Positions 8,699 to 16,173 of a DNA stretch of 64,000 nucleotides are shown here, one piece after another (within the stretch, counting starts at the first letter, position 1; the number at the start of each line of letters is the position of its first letter). The DNA is taken from contig NZ_DAQC01000006.1 in NCBI RefSeq assembly GCF_002502735.1, forward strand, positions 1 to 64,000. Direction: 5' to 3'. A program made the translations under genes and the position numbers. The stretch is from Methanoregula sp. UBA64. GTDB taxonomy: Archaea > Halobacteriota > Methanomicrobia > Methanomicrobiales > Methanospirillaceae. Below the pieces are notes generated by a model. It searched no databases and was not told where the DNA came from. It was given only the letters and a program-made list of their open reading frames with translations.

Positions 8699-9868
8699 AT
8701 GTGCCGGGGGGAATTCCTTGTGGGTAAGAAAAAACCGGACCTTGCGATCTCTGGAGAACCGGAAGTTATGGATCTGCCATCGTTGGTCCGGAGAATTGCG
8801 GATATCCACAATCACCTGGTCGATCGCGCAACAAAGGCAGTAAACGTAAGCCTGACGTTGCGTAACTGGCTCATCGGTCTCTCGATCCAGAACTACGAGC
8901 TTGAAGGGAAAGACCGTGCCACGTACGGAGACCGGTTATTCTCCGCACTTGCCAATGATCTTACTTCACGCGGGGTGTCAAATTGCAGCCCTCGCCAGTT
9001 GTACCGGTACCGGGATTTTTACCTCGCGTATCCGCACATTGTGGGTACACTGTCCCCACAATTACGGAACCTGCTTCCGGAAAAAGGCGACTTTCGGGAA
9101 ATTGTGGGTACGCTGTACCCACAATCCGGGACTGGTTCGCAGGCTCTTCTTCAGTGTCTGTCCTACAGTCATTTCCAGGAACTTGTCGCGATTGAAGATC
9201 CCCGAAAGCGAGCTTTTTACGAAGCGGAATGTGCCCGGGGGAACTGGTCTGTCCGGGAGTTACAGCGCCAGATCGCCAGCCTGTATTATGAAAGGACCGC
9301 GATGTCGAAGGATAAAAAGCGCCTCGCCAAAACGGTCCAGGGAAAAGCTGAACTCCTGAGTCCTGCACATGTCATCCGGGATCCGTATATCTTCGAGTTT
9401 CTCGGGTTGCAGCCGCACGAGGCACTCAGCGAAGCAAACCTCGAGAGTCAGCTGATCGGACGGTTGCAGGATTTTCTCCTTGAGCTCGGCCGGGGTTTCT
9501 GTTTTGAAGGGCGGCAGAAACGCATTCTTATCGGCGGAGAGCATTTCTTTGTTGACCTGGTCTTTTATCACCGGATCCTGAAGTGTCACGTCCTGATTGA
9601 GCTAAAGGTCGATGGTTTCTCTCACGAGTATCTCGGGCAGCTGAATACGTACGTGAACTGGTTTCGGCAACATGAAATGACCGGCGACGATAATCCGCCG
9701 ATCGGAATCCTGCTCTGCACCAAGAAGAACGAGGCCCTTGTTGAATATGCACTTGCGGGAATGGATAACAAGTTGTTTGTCTCGAAATACCAGGTCGCAC
9801 TTCCGGGAAAAGAGGAGATTCGCCGGTTTATCGAGGAGCAGATCCAAACCGAAGGGGATGTGACTTAA
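8699..9868 (+). CDS. DUF1016/YhcG family PDDEXK nuclease-like protein
   Basis: The protein has the YhcG layout. The N-terminal DUF1016_N helical domain (about 25-210) includes the family's arginine-rich SPRQLYRYRDFYLAYP. The C-terminal PD-(D/E)xK nuclease-like domain (about 235-375) has DLVFYHR followed by VLIELKVD, giving the D...ExK triad near 286, 301 and 303. Members are found with restriction and other defence genes, but their targets are not settled. The start is uncertain: ATG 8699 has no ribosome-binding site, GTG 8720 follows GGGGGG by eight bases, and ATG 8768 is also in frame. Two nearly identical 25-bp palindromes lie inside the coding sequence and encode the repeated peptide IVGTL(S/Y)PQ. 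Confidence 0.85.
   Translation: MCRGEFLVGKKKPDLAISGEPEVMDLPSLVRRIADIHNHLVDRATKAVNVSLTLRNWLIGLSIQNYELEGKDRATYGDRLFSALANDLTSRGVSNCSPRQLYRYRDFYLAYPHIVGTLSPQLRNLLPEKGDFREIVGTLYPQSGTGSQALLQCLSYSHFQELVAIEDPRKRAFYEAECARGNWSVRELQRQIASLYYERTAMSKDKKRLAKTVQGKAELLSPAHVIRDPYIFEFLGLQPHEALSEANLESQLIGRLQDFLLELGRGFCFEGRQKRILIGGEHFFVDLVFYHRILKCHVLIELKVDGFSHEYLGQLNTYVNWFRQHEMTGDDNPPIGILLCTKKNEALVEYALAGMDNKLFVSKYQVALPGKEEIRRFIEEQIQTEGDVT
9038..9062. repeat. 25-bp palindrome inside the DUF1016 gene, copy 1
   Basis: The arms ATTGTGGGTAC and GTCCCCACAAT surround a 3-base centre with one mismatch. In frame this encodes IVGTLSPQ. The second copy lies 63 bp downstream, which keeps the reading frame. Confidence 0.8.
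9101..9125. repeat. 25-bp palindrome inside the DUF1016 gene, copy 2
   Basis: The arms ATTGTGGGTAC and GTACCCACAAT are a perfect inverted repeat with the 3-base centre GCT. In frame this encodes IVGTLYPQ. It is the cleaner of the two copies. Confidence 0.8.
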
Positions 9869-9967
9869 GGAGTTTTGAACTTCCTGACGGGGTAATCCTC
9901 CGGACCGCCCCCCGGAGTCCCGCCCACCACACCGAGGGCGGGAACCATCGGGTCCGGTCGGGGGACA

Positions 9968-9985
9968 GGTGGCGCAAGAGGGGGG
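9968..9985. repeat. Intergenic motif GGTGGCGCAAGAGGGGGG, copy 1
   Basis: The 18-base motif and its flanks (GGGGGACA before, CTGCAC after) recur at 12986-13003 with only a few changes (GGGGGACT before, TAGCAC after). Both copies are in non-coding DNA downstream of GC-rich hairpin-prone sequence. No function is known to me. Confidence 0.6.
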
Positions 9986-10030
9986 CTGCACTTTTTTTAT
10001 TCAGCGTTCTGTGTAAAGCAGATTTTTCCT

Positions 10031-10600
10031 TCACACCGCCGCAACCAGAACCCCCGGCATAACCGCAAGGAGCACCGCAACCGCGACCGGGATAACGAGA
10101 TTGTCGTCCACCGGTGAAACAAGTTCGATAATCCCTGCGAGAACCGCTACCGCAAGCGCCCCGGGCAGGCTCATAAAGACCAGCAGCACGATGGCGGTGA
10201 CAATGATGCCGGCCGCTGTCCCTTCGAACGATTTCCCGTTGTAGATCCGGTGCCGGCCAAGTGCCTGCCCCGCAACCGTTGTCACGCTGTCGAGAACCGC
10301 GAGCGTAACGATGGCAGGCACCGCGATGGAGACCGGAAAGAGGATCACGCAGACAAGGGCGCTCACGCCAAACATCAGCGCCCCCTTCCCGGGCAGTCGG
10401 TCGTTCCGGTCGAACTGCACAATCAGGTCCGAAAAGATCCAGAGCCGGTGCCCGCGAAGGATCAGGTCGACCATCACAAGGCCGATAAAAATTCCTCCCG
10501 CAAGGATCGCGGCTGCATTGGTTTTCCCGGCGGCATAGACCATCCCGGCAATGAGGAGGCCAAAGATGAGGTGGATCAGTTTGCGGAAGATTTCCTGCAT
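10031..10600 (-). CDS. Dolichol/polyprenol kinase-like integral membrane protein
   Basis: This is a multi-pass membrane protein of the CTP-dependent dolichol kinase/phytol kinase and CDP-diglyceride synthetase superfamily. Matching features are the N-terminal RKLIHLIFGL, the central DSVTTVAGQALGRHRI, the GKSFEGTAAG motif typical of these kinases, and ELVSPVDDNLVIP near the end. Archaeal members are thought to phosphorylate polyprenols, which serve as carriers for protein glycosylation, or related isoprenoid alcohols. The substrate here is unknown. I start at 10600 (MQEIFRKL); the upstream ATG at 10636 would add residues that do not look like the family. It stands alone, downstream of tRNA-Ala on the same strand. 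Confidence 0.82.
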   Translation of the reverse strand: MQEIFRKLIHLIFGLLIAGMVYAAGKTNAAAILAGGIFIGLVMVDLILRGHRLWIFSDLIVQFDRNDRLPGKGALMFGVSALVCVILFPVSIAVPAIVTLAVLDSVTTVAGQALGRHRIYNGKSFEGTAAGIIVTAIVLLVFMSLPGALAVAVLAGIIELVSPVDDNLVIPVAVAVLLAVMPGVLVAAV

Positions 10601-10747
10601 GGCGGAGTATCCTGTGCTCTCCCGGTTATGTGGCATGATAAAAAAAGGGCGCTGATACGGGAGCGGTAAAACAAAAACCGTCTCTGGATTTTATTTTTGG
10701 ATTTCGCGCGGCAAAAAAATCTGCCGGAAAAAAATATCAAAAACGAG

Positions 10748-10819
10748 TGGACTCGACGGGATTCGAACCCGTGGCCTTCACGTTGCAAACGTGACGATCT
10801 ACCCCTGATCTACGAGCCC
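10748..10819 (-). tRNA. tRNA-Ala (anticodon TGC)
   Basis: A complete cloverleaf can be drawn from 10819 to 10748. The acceptor stem GGGCTCG pairs with CGAGTCC and includes the G3-U70 wobble that marks alanine tRNA. The D arm is TAGATCAGGGGTAGATCG. The anticodon arm TCACG-TTTGCAA-CGTGA presents TGC. The T arm is GGGTTCGAATCCC. The discriminator is A and CCA is not encoded. It shares its 5' 25 bases with the second alanine tRNA at 13627-13698. Confidence 0.96.
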
Positions 10820-10911
10820 TTGTGCGGCATATACTTTTTCTGCGGCTTACTTATAGTTGTTACTGTTCCGGTCTGTAAAAAAAAAGAACCGGGACGGCCG
10901 CCGGACCGTCC

Positions 10912-12057
10912 TTACTTGTGTTTATGGTAGATGGTAAAGAGGGTGACAATCGCGCCGATGATCGCGGTGATGATACCAAGGACCGCTGCGATAACCGCCG
11001 GGCTTGACCAGATGGTGGATGTGGCGTCGGTCGTTGTTACAGCAACCGGTGCTGTTGTGGTCGCTGCTGCCGTTGCACTCTCCCGCGGGGCAAGCGAGCC
11101 AAACGCGGTGATGGTGCCGCCGCCCGCGACCGTGATCGTGGTGTCGTAATCATAGTGATCGTCAAGCGCGAGCTTGAGGGCGTGGCTGCCGGCAGGGATG
11201 CCGGTCAGGTTGACCGGGGCGATGCCTTTGTACACGCCGTCGATGTACACGTTCGCGTTGAGCGGCGAGGAGTAGACCGAGACGTTCCCGAGGCTGTCCC
11301 CGGCCGTAGCGGGTGCGGCGGCGGTCGTGTTCGCTGCAACGGGTGCCGTTGTAGCTTCAGCGGTTGTTGCTGCCGGTGCGACCCGCATTGCCATGAGGTG
11401 GGTGATCAGCCGTTCGTTGACGGTATCTGCGGTGGTGCTGTCAAGGTATGCGGTATCTGCGGGGGGCAGCCACGCGGCCACGTACCCGTTCCCGTACGGG
11501 ACAAATGCGAGGGCCGGGTCCCCGTTCTCGAAGAGGAGGAGTGCGGTGGCGCCGTCACGGATGGTGTACTGGTCCCGGGAAGAAAGCGCCGTGGTGTTGG
11601 GGTAGCGGGAGGAGAGCCCGGCAAAGATATCCTTTGACAGGGTCGTGTTCGGGTTTGCGACCACGATAGCGAGGCTGTCCGGCGCTTTCCCGGCTTCCTT
11701 TGCCGGCAGGAGATCGGCAAACCGGGAGAGATCCTTTTCGCTTACTACCAGGATCTTGCCGCCCTTGACTGCCGCGGCGATCTTTGCCCCGGAGTCCTGG
11801 CTGAACCCGGCGTCCCCGCCCATGATGATGACATCGGTGGAGGCGTTCGTGAAGCACGCGAGAGCGCTATCGAGCTGTGCGCCGTCAGTTCCCGGTATTG
11901 TGCAGGCAACTGCGAATGTATCCGGGTGGAGTGCGGGATCGAATCCTGCGGCAGAGCCGTAGATTGCGGTATTGACCGCGGCAGCCGGCATCACCAGAAG
12001 AATGGTGGCGCAGAACACTGCCGCACATGCGAGAAGTACATCGGAGTAACGTGCCAT
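10912..12057 (-). CDS. Secreted PEGA-domain surface protein with C-terminal membrane anchor
   Basis: The 381-residue product begins with a signal peptide (RYSDVLLACAAVFCATILLV then MPAAA). A non-repetitive ectodomain (about 25-235) contains ATP-independent Rossmann-like stretches such as IIMGGDAGF and KILVVSEKDL, suggestive of a cell-wall-binding-repeat-like fold. Next come an Ala/Thr-rich linker, a PEGA domain (GNVSVYSSPLNANVYIDGVY region, about 270-335), a second Thr-rich linker and a C-terminal helix ending HKHK. PEGA domains are common carbohydrate- or surface-associated modules in these methanogens. The start at 12057 (MARYSDV) is chosen because GGGGAT lies about nine bases upstream. It has its own leader and no close partner gene. 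Confidence 0.8.
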   Translation of the reverse strand: MARYSDVLLACAAVFCATILLVMPAAAVNTAIYGSAAGFDPALHPDTFAVACTIPGTDGAQLDSALACFTNASTDVIIMGGDAGFSQDSGAKIAAAVKGGKILVVSEKDLSRFADLLPAKEAGKAPDSLAIVVANPNTTLSKDIFAGLSSRYPNTTALSSRDQYTIRDGATALLLFENGDPALAFVPYGNGYVAAWLPPADTAYLDSTTADTVNERLITHLMAMRVAPAATTAEATTAPVAANTTAAAPATAGDSLGNVSVYSSPLNANVYIDGVYKGIAPVNLTGIPAGSHALKLALDDHYDYDTTITVAGGGTITAFGSLAPRESATAAATTTAPVAVTTTDATSTIWSSPAVIAAVLGIITAIIGAIVTLFTIYHKHK

Positions 12058-12210
12058 AAATGACATCCCCTTTTTGAGCAGAGTACATCTTTGGCAGGGT
12101 ACGTGTTGAGAGTTTCGCTTCCCTGTACCGGGTTTTACGACGATAGTCGTGGGGTGGATTACGGTCCGGCACAAGGAAATGCCGGGCCTGCGGTGTGCCG
12201 GTGCCGGCAC

Positions 12211-12221
12211 ATTTTATAAAA
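12211..12221 (+). promoter_or_regulatory. TATA-type promoter of the small gene at 12293
   Basis: ATTTTATAAAA is a good archaeal TATA element. A start site about 25 bases downstream would give a leader of roughly 50 bases that contains the AAAGGAG ribosome-binding site. Confidence 0.5.
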
Positions 12222-12292
12222 CACCGGGCCCAAGAACTGATCGTATCCGGGACGACTGCCCGGTTTTTGCTCCAGAAAGGAGTTTTTGCACT

Positions 12293-12475
12293 ATGGTGAA
12301 ACTGATCATCGAACCAAAGAAGGGAAAGGACGGCCAGATCGAGTTTATTGTGACGTACCACGATGTCAAGACCGACAACCAGTTCGTGGTCACGACAACG
12401 AGCGACTTAAACGAGGCCGTGCAGCGCTTAAAAGAGACGCTCGAAAGCGAAGTCAAAGCGTCCGCGCCAAAGTGA
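12293..12475 (+). CDS. Small conserved-looking hypothetical protein (60 aa)
   Basis: The 60-residue product starts MVKLIIEPKKGKDGQIEFIV. It reads as one beta-rich then helical domain (DLNEAVQRLKETLESEV), without membrane segment or cysteines. AAAGGAG lies about ten bases before the ATG and a TATA element is placed correctly, so I consider it real. The open frame extends upstream, but the upstream part overlaps the promoter. I recognise no family. It stands alone between the PEGA protein and a long non-coding stretch. Confidence 0.7.
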   Translation: MVKLIIEPKKGKDGQIEFIVTYHDVKTDNQFVVTTTSDLNEAVQRLKETLESEVKASAPK

Positions 12476-12543
12476 CCCGGCAAATCTTACTTTTTTAAGG
12501 AAGGGTCCGGGATCCCGGGAGGGTATGTTCCCAGGGATCGTTT

Positions 12544-12554
12544 CTCCGACGGAG
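12544..12554 (-). repeat. CTCCGTCGGAG palindrome, lone copy
   Basis: On the minus strand this reads CTCCGTCGGAGAAA, sharing 13 bases with the three copies at 55.6-56.2 kb. The wider flanks are only weakly similar. Confidence 0.6.
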
Positions 12555-12985
12555 GACCGGAACAGGGTGATCCCGTAAAACCGGTTTCCCGTGGAAATTG
12601 TGTCCACGCCCATAGAAATTCCTGATATAATCGCGTATTTCTAAAAATGCCGCGATTTTAAGGCTTTTTAAACCTGCAATTTAGCGGGCTTCCTGCGGCA
12701 GGGTTTTTGGGATCGATGGAATGGTCATCTGAGCCTGAGATCTGCCAACCGGTGCAATCTGTGAGCGTTTCTTGGATCTACGACGGGGAAATTTATCATA
12801 ATGATGCAGTATCGACGGTGACTGCCTGGGGGAAATGACGCTCGTGGGGGCTCCGGCAAGCCTCCGCCCCCGCCGCTGGGGCATCCCCCCATTGCGATAG
12901 CTCTGTATTACCCGTACCGGGAGCGGTTCTGAATGCAGGTAAGTCAGAGTGCATCGCATGTGCGCCCCGTCCCCCTCGGGGGACT

Positions 12986-13003
12986 GGTGGCGCAAGAGGG
13001 GGG
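12986..13003. repeat. Intergenic motif GGTGGCGCAAGAGGGGGG, copy 2
   Basis: This is identical over 18 bases to 9968-9985, with similar bases on both sides. It lies just upstream of the 31-bp-period array. Confidence 0.6.
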
Positions 13004-13091
13004 TAGCACGCAGGAAGACCGGCACGAACCGGCCAGCCACAGATTTTTCCTGCAAAATTCCCATCAGCTCCAAAATTTTCCCGGCAATTTT

Positions 13092-13511
13092 GTTTTTCGT
13101 CCGGATTTTTTTTGGAACTTTCAGATTTCAAACCAAAAAAAATACGGCCGGAGAAATTTCAAGCCAAACTTTTTCCGGTTTTTCAACTTTCGACCGGAAA
13201 ATTTTTAGGATTTTCAACTTTCGCGGCAAAAAAAAGTCCGGGTTTTATGATCTCCGGGTCCCGGCAACCGGCAGCGATTCACGACGGTAATGCCAGTCAG
13301 TTGTAGAACTAACACCTTTTTTTCCAACTTTCGCGCCAGCTTTTTTTCTTTTTTTTAACTTTCAATCCAAAGATTTTTAGGATTTTCAACTTTCGAGCCG
13401 AAAAAAATTTGCCGGAAAAACTTTTGCGCCAAAAAAATCCGGGCGTACGAACTTTCGAACCGGAAATTTTTGCCCGATAAAACTTTCAGACCGTGCGGGC
13501 AGGAACAGATC
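13092..13511. repeat. Degenerate tandem array with 31-bp period
   Basis: The motif AACTTTC followed by (G/A)A-CCG and A/T tracts recurs with exact 31-base spacing. Starts at 13326, 13357, 13388, 13419, 13450 and 13481 form one block. Starts at 13123, 13154, 13185 and 13216 form another, with a possible further unit at 13092. About 79 non-repeated bases separate the two blocks. Units are diverged; the best pair is 13185 and 13357, which share ATTTTTAGGATTTTC. 31 is not a multiple of three, so the array is not coding. Each unit has A or T tracts at similar places, so the tracts are phased about every three helical turns. Confidence 0.75.
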
Positions 13512-13626
13512 GGCCGGAAAATCTTCGGCAACCCGCGCAATCTCAGTCGTAGACCCGGCAACAACAGCTGATATTTTTAAAATTTCGCGGGCGTTCCCGG
13601 TAAAAAATTCCAAAAAAAGAACGCGA

Positions 13627-13698
13627 TGGACCCGGCGGGATTTGAACCCGCGGCCTCTACGTTGCGAACGTAGCGATCTACCCCTGATCTACGAGCCC
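13627..13698 (-). tRNA. tRNA-Ala (anticodon CGC)
   Basis: A full cloverleaf runs from 13698 to 13627. The acceptor stem GGGCTCG pairs with CGGGTCC, again with G3-U70. The anticodon arm CTACG-TTCGCAA-CGTAG presents CGC. The T arm is GGGTTCAAATCCC. The discriminator is A and there is no encoded CCA. The 5' half is the same as in the TGC isoacceptor 2.9 kb away. Confidence 0.96.
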
Positions 13699-13767
13699 AA
13701 TGGTATTGTGCTTAGTACTTTTCGAGCGGCCGGGATATAGTTGTTGGCGTCCCGGGTACGTCCTGTT

Positions 13768-13774
13768 AAAAAAA
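13768..13774 (-). terminator. Oligo-T terminator after tfb
   Basis: Seven T on the minus strand begin five bases after the tfb stop. Short T-runs are the usual archaeal termination signal. Confidence 0.45.
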
Positions 13775-13778
13775 TGGT

Positions 13779-14783
13779 TTAGAGAATGATCTCGATGTCG
13801 AGCTTCTCTGCGAGTTCCTTGTACCGGTTCCGGATGGTAACTTCGGTAACGCCGGCCACTTCCGCGACCTCGCGCTGGGTGCGCCGCTCGCCGCCAAGGA
13901 TGGAGGAGATGTAGATTGCCGCGGCCGCAACACCGGTCGGGCCCCTGCCGCTCGTGAGTTCCCGCTCGCCGGCCTGCCGGAGGATCTCGACTGCCCGGCT
14001 CTGGACCTCTCCTTTCAGGGTAAGGCCCGAGCAGAACCGGGGCACGTAGTCGATGGGCGAGGTTGGGAGGAGCTTTAACCCGAGTTCCCGGGAGATGAAC
14101 CGGTAGGTCCTGCCGATCTCTTTTCTTGAGACACGGGACACTTCTGCGATCTCATCGAGCGTACGCGGGACGCTGCACTGCCGGCAGGCCGCGTAGAGCG
14201 CTGCTGCCGCAACGCCTTCAATGCTCCGGCCCCGGATCAGGTTCTTGTCCACCGCATCACGGTACACCACGGCTGCGGTCTCACGCACGTTTCGCGGGAG
14301 GCCCAGAGCCGAGGCCATACGGTCGAGCTCCGAGAGTGCGAACGCAAGGTTCCGTTCCGTTGCATTGCTGACACGGATCCGGCGCTGCCACTTGCGGAGA
14401 CGGTAGAGCTGGGCGCGGTTTTTCGAGGAGATGGCACGGCCGTAGCTGTCCCGGTTTCTCCAGTCGATCATGGTCGAGAGACCCTTATCGTGGATCGTAA
14501 AGGTCATCGGTGCACCGACTCTTGACCGCTTCATGCGCTGGTCGTGGTCGAACGCACGCCACTCCGGGCCGCGGTCGATGAAATCGTCATCGATCACAAG
14601 ACCGCAGTTCTGGCAGACGAGTTCTGCCCGCTCGTAATCGTGGACGAGCTGCCTGCTCCCGCACTCGGGACAGACTGTCTCGGTGTGGTTCTCGGCTTTC
14701 TTTTCCTGCTCTTTGACTTTTATACGGGATTTGAGCGCTTCGCGCTCGGTCTGAAGGAGTTTGAGTTTCTCGATTTCCTGCAT
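13779..14783 (-). CDS. tfb: Transcription initiation factor IIB
   Basis: TFB bridges TBP on the TATA box and RNA polymerase. The 334-residue product has a charged helical N-terminal extension (residues 1-33), a zinc ribbon (CPEC at 38-41, CQNC at 57-60), the B-reader/linker region with GPEWRAFD, and two cyclin folds (about 125-325), each with the expected RSIEGVAAAALYAACR and GPTGVAAAAIYISS type helices. The 30-odd residue helical leader before the ribbon is longer than in many archaeal TFBs. AGGTGAT lies a few bases before the ATG at 14783. The upstream gar1 gene overlaps its start by 64 bases, so the pair is co-transcribed. Confidence 0.96.
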   Translation of the reverse strand: MQEIEKLKLLQTEREALKSRIKVKEQEKKAENHTETVCPECGSRQLVHDYERAELVCQNCGLVIDDDFIDRGPEWRAFDHDQRMKRSRVGAPMTFTIHDKGLSTMIDWRNRDSYGRAISSKNRAQLYRLRKWQRRIRVSNATERNLAFALSELDRMASALGLPRNVRETAAVVYRDAVDKNLIRGRSIEGVAAAALYAACRQCSVPRTLDEIAEVSRVSRKEIGRTYRFISRELGLKLLPTSPIDYVPRFCSGLTLKGEVQSRAVEILRQAGERELTSGRGPTGVAAAAIYISSILGGERRTQREVAEVAGVTEVTIRNRYKELAEKLDIEIIL

Positions 14784-15085
14784 CCGGCATCACCTGGTTT
14801 TCTGAATCTGGGGTACATCCCGTCCGATCGTTCACGGGAGTTTGCGGGGGATGGCGTCACGTCCCTGGCGAATACTTTTTCGCCGGGCGTGACACTGCAC
14901 GGGCCGCTGGTGAAGACAAGGGCATAGGGCATCTTCACGCTCCCGAAGACATCGACGATTCTGCCAACGGGTTTTGTCCTGCGGTCCGTTACTTCGCTGT
15001 ACAGTCCGGGGAGCTGGGCTGCGTCGCACTGGAGGATGAGCATCCGGCTTCCATAGGTGCTCATCGCTCGACCAACAACTTTCAC
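14720..15085 (-). CDS. gar1: Gar1-like H/ACA RNP subunit
   Basis: Gar1 is a component of H/ACA guide RNPs that direct pseudouridylation in rRNA. The core beta-barrel is seen in VTDRRTKPVGRIVDVFGSVK followed by MPYALVFTSG, and the start MKVVGRAMS has a TATA element upstream. The core ends at about residue 75. The remaining 45 residues (SPANSRERSDG onward) are Ser/Arg-rich, and the last 64 bases overlap the tfb coding sequence in another frame. That tail may be a genuine extension or the result of a lost stop codon. gar1-tfb adjacency is common in methanogens. Confidence 0.82.
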   Translation of the reverse strand: MKVVGRAMSTYGSRMLILQCDAAQLPGLYSEVTDRRTKPVGRIVDVFGSVKMPYALVFTSGPCSVTPGEKVFARDVTPSPANSRERSDGMYPRFRKPGDAGCRKSRNSNSFRPSAKRSNPV

Positions 15086-15133
15086 GTAAACAACCCCGGG
15101 CGAGTATACAAAGTACTAAAGTGGTTTAGTAAT

Positions 15134-15142
15134 CTATATATG
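15134..15142 (-). promoter_or_regulatory. TATA-type promoter of gar1-tfb
   Basis: The minus strand reads ACATATATAGATTAC about 50 bases before the gar1 ATG. A start roughly 25 bases downstream would leave a short leader. No other TATA candidate is as good in this gap. Confidence 0.45.
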
Positions 15143-15190
15143 TAAGACATTGGGGTATTTAATCGTTGCGTGAAAGTATAAATAGAAATA

Positions 15191-15844
15191 TCAGGAACGG
15201 AGGAATGTATCGATATTTAAAGACATTATGCCGTCCGTTTCCGCAGCGGAGAGCCCGGCGCCCCGCGCTACCGTCTCTTTCTCCGTTTTGCCCAGCAGAT
15301 CGTGGGGTGCGTGCGCATCCGAGTCTACCACCAGCTGGCAGCCGGCTTCGCGTCCGATCCGGGCAACGTGACCGTTCGTGCGGTTGTGTCCCCCGCGTGA
15401 AGTTATCTCTAGTGCAATCCCGTTCCCTTTTGCGAGCAGGGCATCCTCTAAGGTGATAAGCCCCGGGTGGGCGAGCACGTTTACGTCCGGGCAGGTGCAG
15501 GCCGCGTGGTTGGTGCCGGGCGCTACCGGCTCGACCGTGGTCTCGCCATGGACGACCACGATCTCGGCACCAGCAACCCGGGCCTTGCGGGCCACGATTG
15601 CGATCTGGGTCGGGGGCACGTGCGTGATCTCGACCCCGCACAGGAGCCGGACGCCAAAGAGCCGGGCCGATTCTTTTACATCGAGCAGGGTCTTTACGAC
15701 TGATTCCGCGTTTGATGTGTCCACGTGATCGGTGATCGCGACCGTGGTGTACCCTATTACCGCCATGCGCCGGATCAGTTCCGAAGGCAGCATCTCGCCG
15801 TCCGAAAGGATCGTGTGGGTGTGGAGATCGTACAGGCCGGTCAC
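15191..15844 (-). CDS. PHP-domain metal-dependent phosphoesterase
   Basis: The 217-residue product is a stand-alone PHP domain. Metal ligands are visible in order: DLHTHT (His8, His10), SDG (Asp15), ITDHVD, HGE, AHPGLITL and VDSDAH. It belongs to the histidinol-phosphatase/YcdX-like group that hydrolyses phosphate esters. The actual substrate is not deducible. It overlaps the SRP19 gene start-to-stop by four bases (15841-15844), so the two form one transcript read from the SRP19 promoter. Confidence 0.87.
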   Translation of the reverse strand: MTGLYDLHTHTILSDGEMLPSELIRRMAVIGYTTVAITDHVDTSNAESVVKTLLDVKESARLFGVRLLCGVEITHVPPTQIAIVARKARVAGAEIVVVHGETTVEPVAPGTNHAACTCPDVNVLAHPGLITLEDALLAKGNGIALEITSRGGHNRTNGHVARIGREAGCQLVVDSDAHAPHDLLGKTEKETVARGAGLSAAETDGIMSLNIDTFLRS

Positions 15845-16116
15845 CGTTTCACCGCCAGGTTCCTTGCAACCTTTTTAATGAGCGCCTCTTTTTTCCCGGT
15901 CCATTCGGCAACGACCCGCCCTTCGTGCCGGCCCCAGTGGCCCGGGTGGTGGTGCTCTTCGGTATGGCAGGGTATATTGAGACGTTTAAGTGCCCGTTCG
16001 AGATCGGCGGCTACCGGGCCCTTTGCGCCGATTGCCCGGGCAACCCGGCGCCCCTCCTCCCGGGTGAGGGCCGCGTTAAAATAGCAGGGATACAGGATGC
16101 ACTCGCCTTTTTCCAT
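15841..16116 (-). CDS. srp19: Signal recognition particle 19 kDa protein
   Basis: SRP19 binds the tips of 7S RNA helices 6 and 8 and prepares the RNA for SRP54. The family segment ILYPCYFNAALTREEGRRV is at residues 6-24, and PCHTEEHHHPGHWGRHEGRV matches the loop that contacts RNA. The 91-residue length is normal when translation begins at 16116 (MEKGECIL). There is no ribosome-binding site before this ATG, and a TATA element lies at the distance expected for a leaderless message. The alternative start at 16161 would be upstream of that promoter. Confidence 0.92.
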   Translation of the reverse strand: MEKGECILYPCYFNAALTREEGRRVARAIGAKGPVAADLERALKRLNIPCHTEEHHHPGHWGRHEGRVVAEWTGKKEALIKKVARNLAVKR

Positions 16117-16141
16117 TACAGGAAAATTATGGATCTTAAGG

Positions 16142-16147
16142 TATAAA
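16142..16147. promoter_or_regulatory. Shared divergent TATA element, srp19 and hypB
   Basis: The only TATA-like sequence in the 57-base gap is TATAAA (plus) or TTTATA (minus). The hypB ATG begins 27 bases past its plus-strand edge and the srp19 ATG is 26 bases past its minus-strand edge. Neither start codon has a ribosome-binding site. Both messages would then begin at or within a few bases of the start codon. Confidence 0.55.
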
Positions 16148-16173
16148 CACTGTCCGCTCACAATGTATTAACC

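Larger units (their letters stand above)
12476..13091. other. Non-coding stretch with GC-rich hairpins
   Basis: No convincing gene is seen. Contents from left to right: a T-run after the small gene (12490-12496); an inverted copy of the CTCCGTCGGAG palindrome at 12544-12554; an AT-rich part near 12620-12690; GC-rich hairpin-prone sequence near 12845-12895; GTCCCCC-TC-GGGGGAC at about 12969-12984, which can form a stem; and the second copy of the GGTGGCGCAAGAGGGGGG motif. Open frames here have no ribosome-binding sites or recognisable products. Confidence 0.55.

Noticed and set aside
12933..13306. Phe/Lys-rich frames across the 31-bp array
   Set aside because: The period is not a multiple of three, and the residues simply reflect A/T tracts.
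13092..13511. CRISPR array
   Set aside because: Spacing is regular, but there are no fixed repeats with unique spacers; the whole 31-base unit is one degenerate repeat, and no cas genes are near.
10748..13698. Mobile element bounded by the two alanine tRNA genes
   Set aside because: The shared 25 bases are just the common 5' part of two intact isoacceptor tRNAs; there is no integrase and both tRNAs differ elsewhere.
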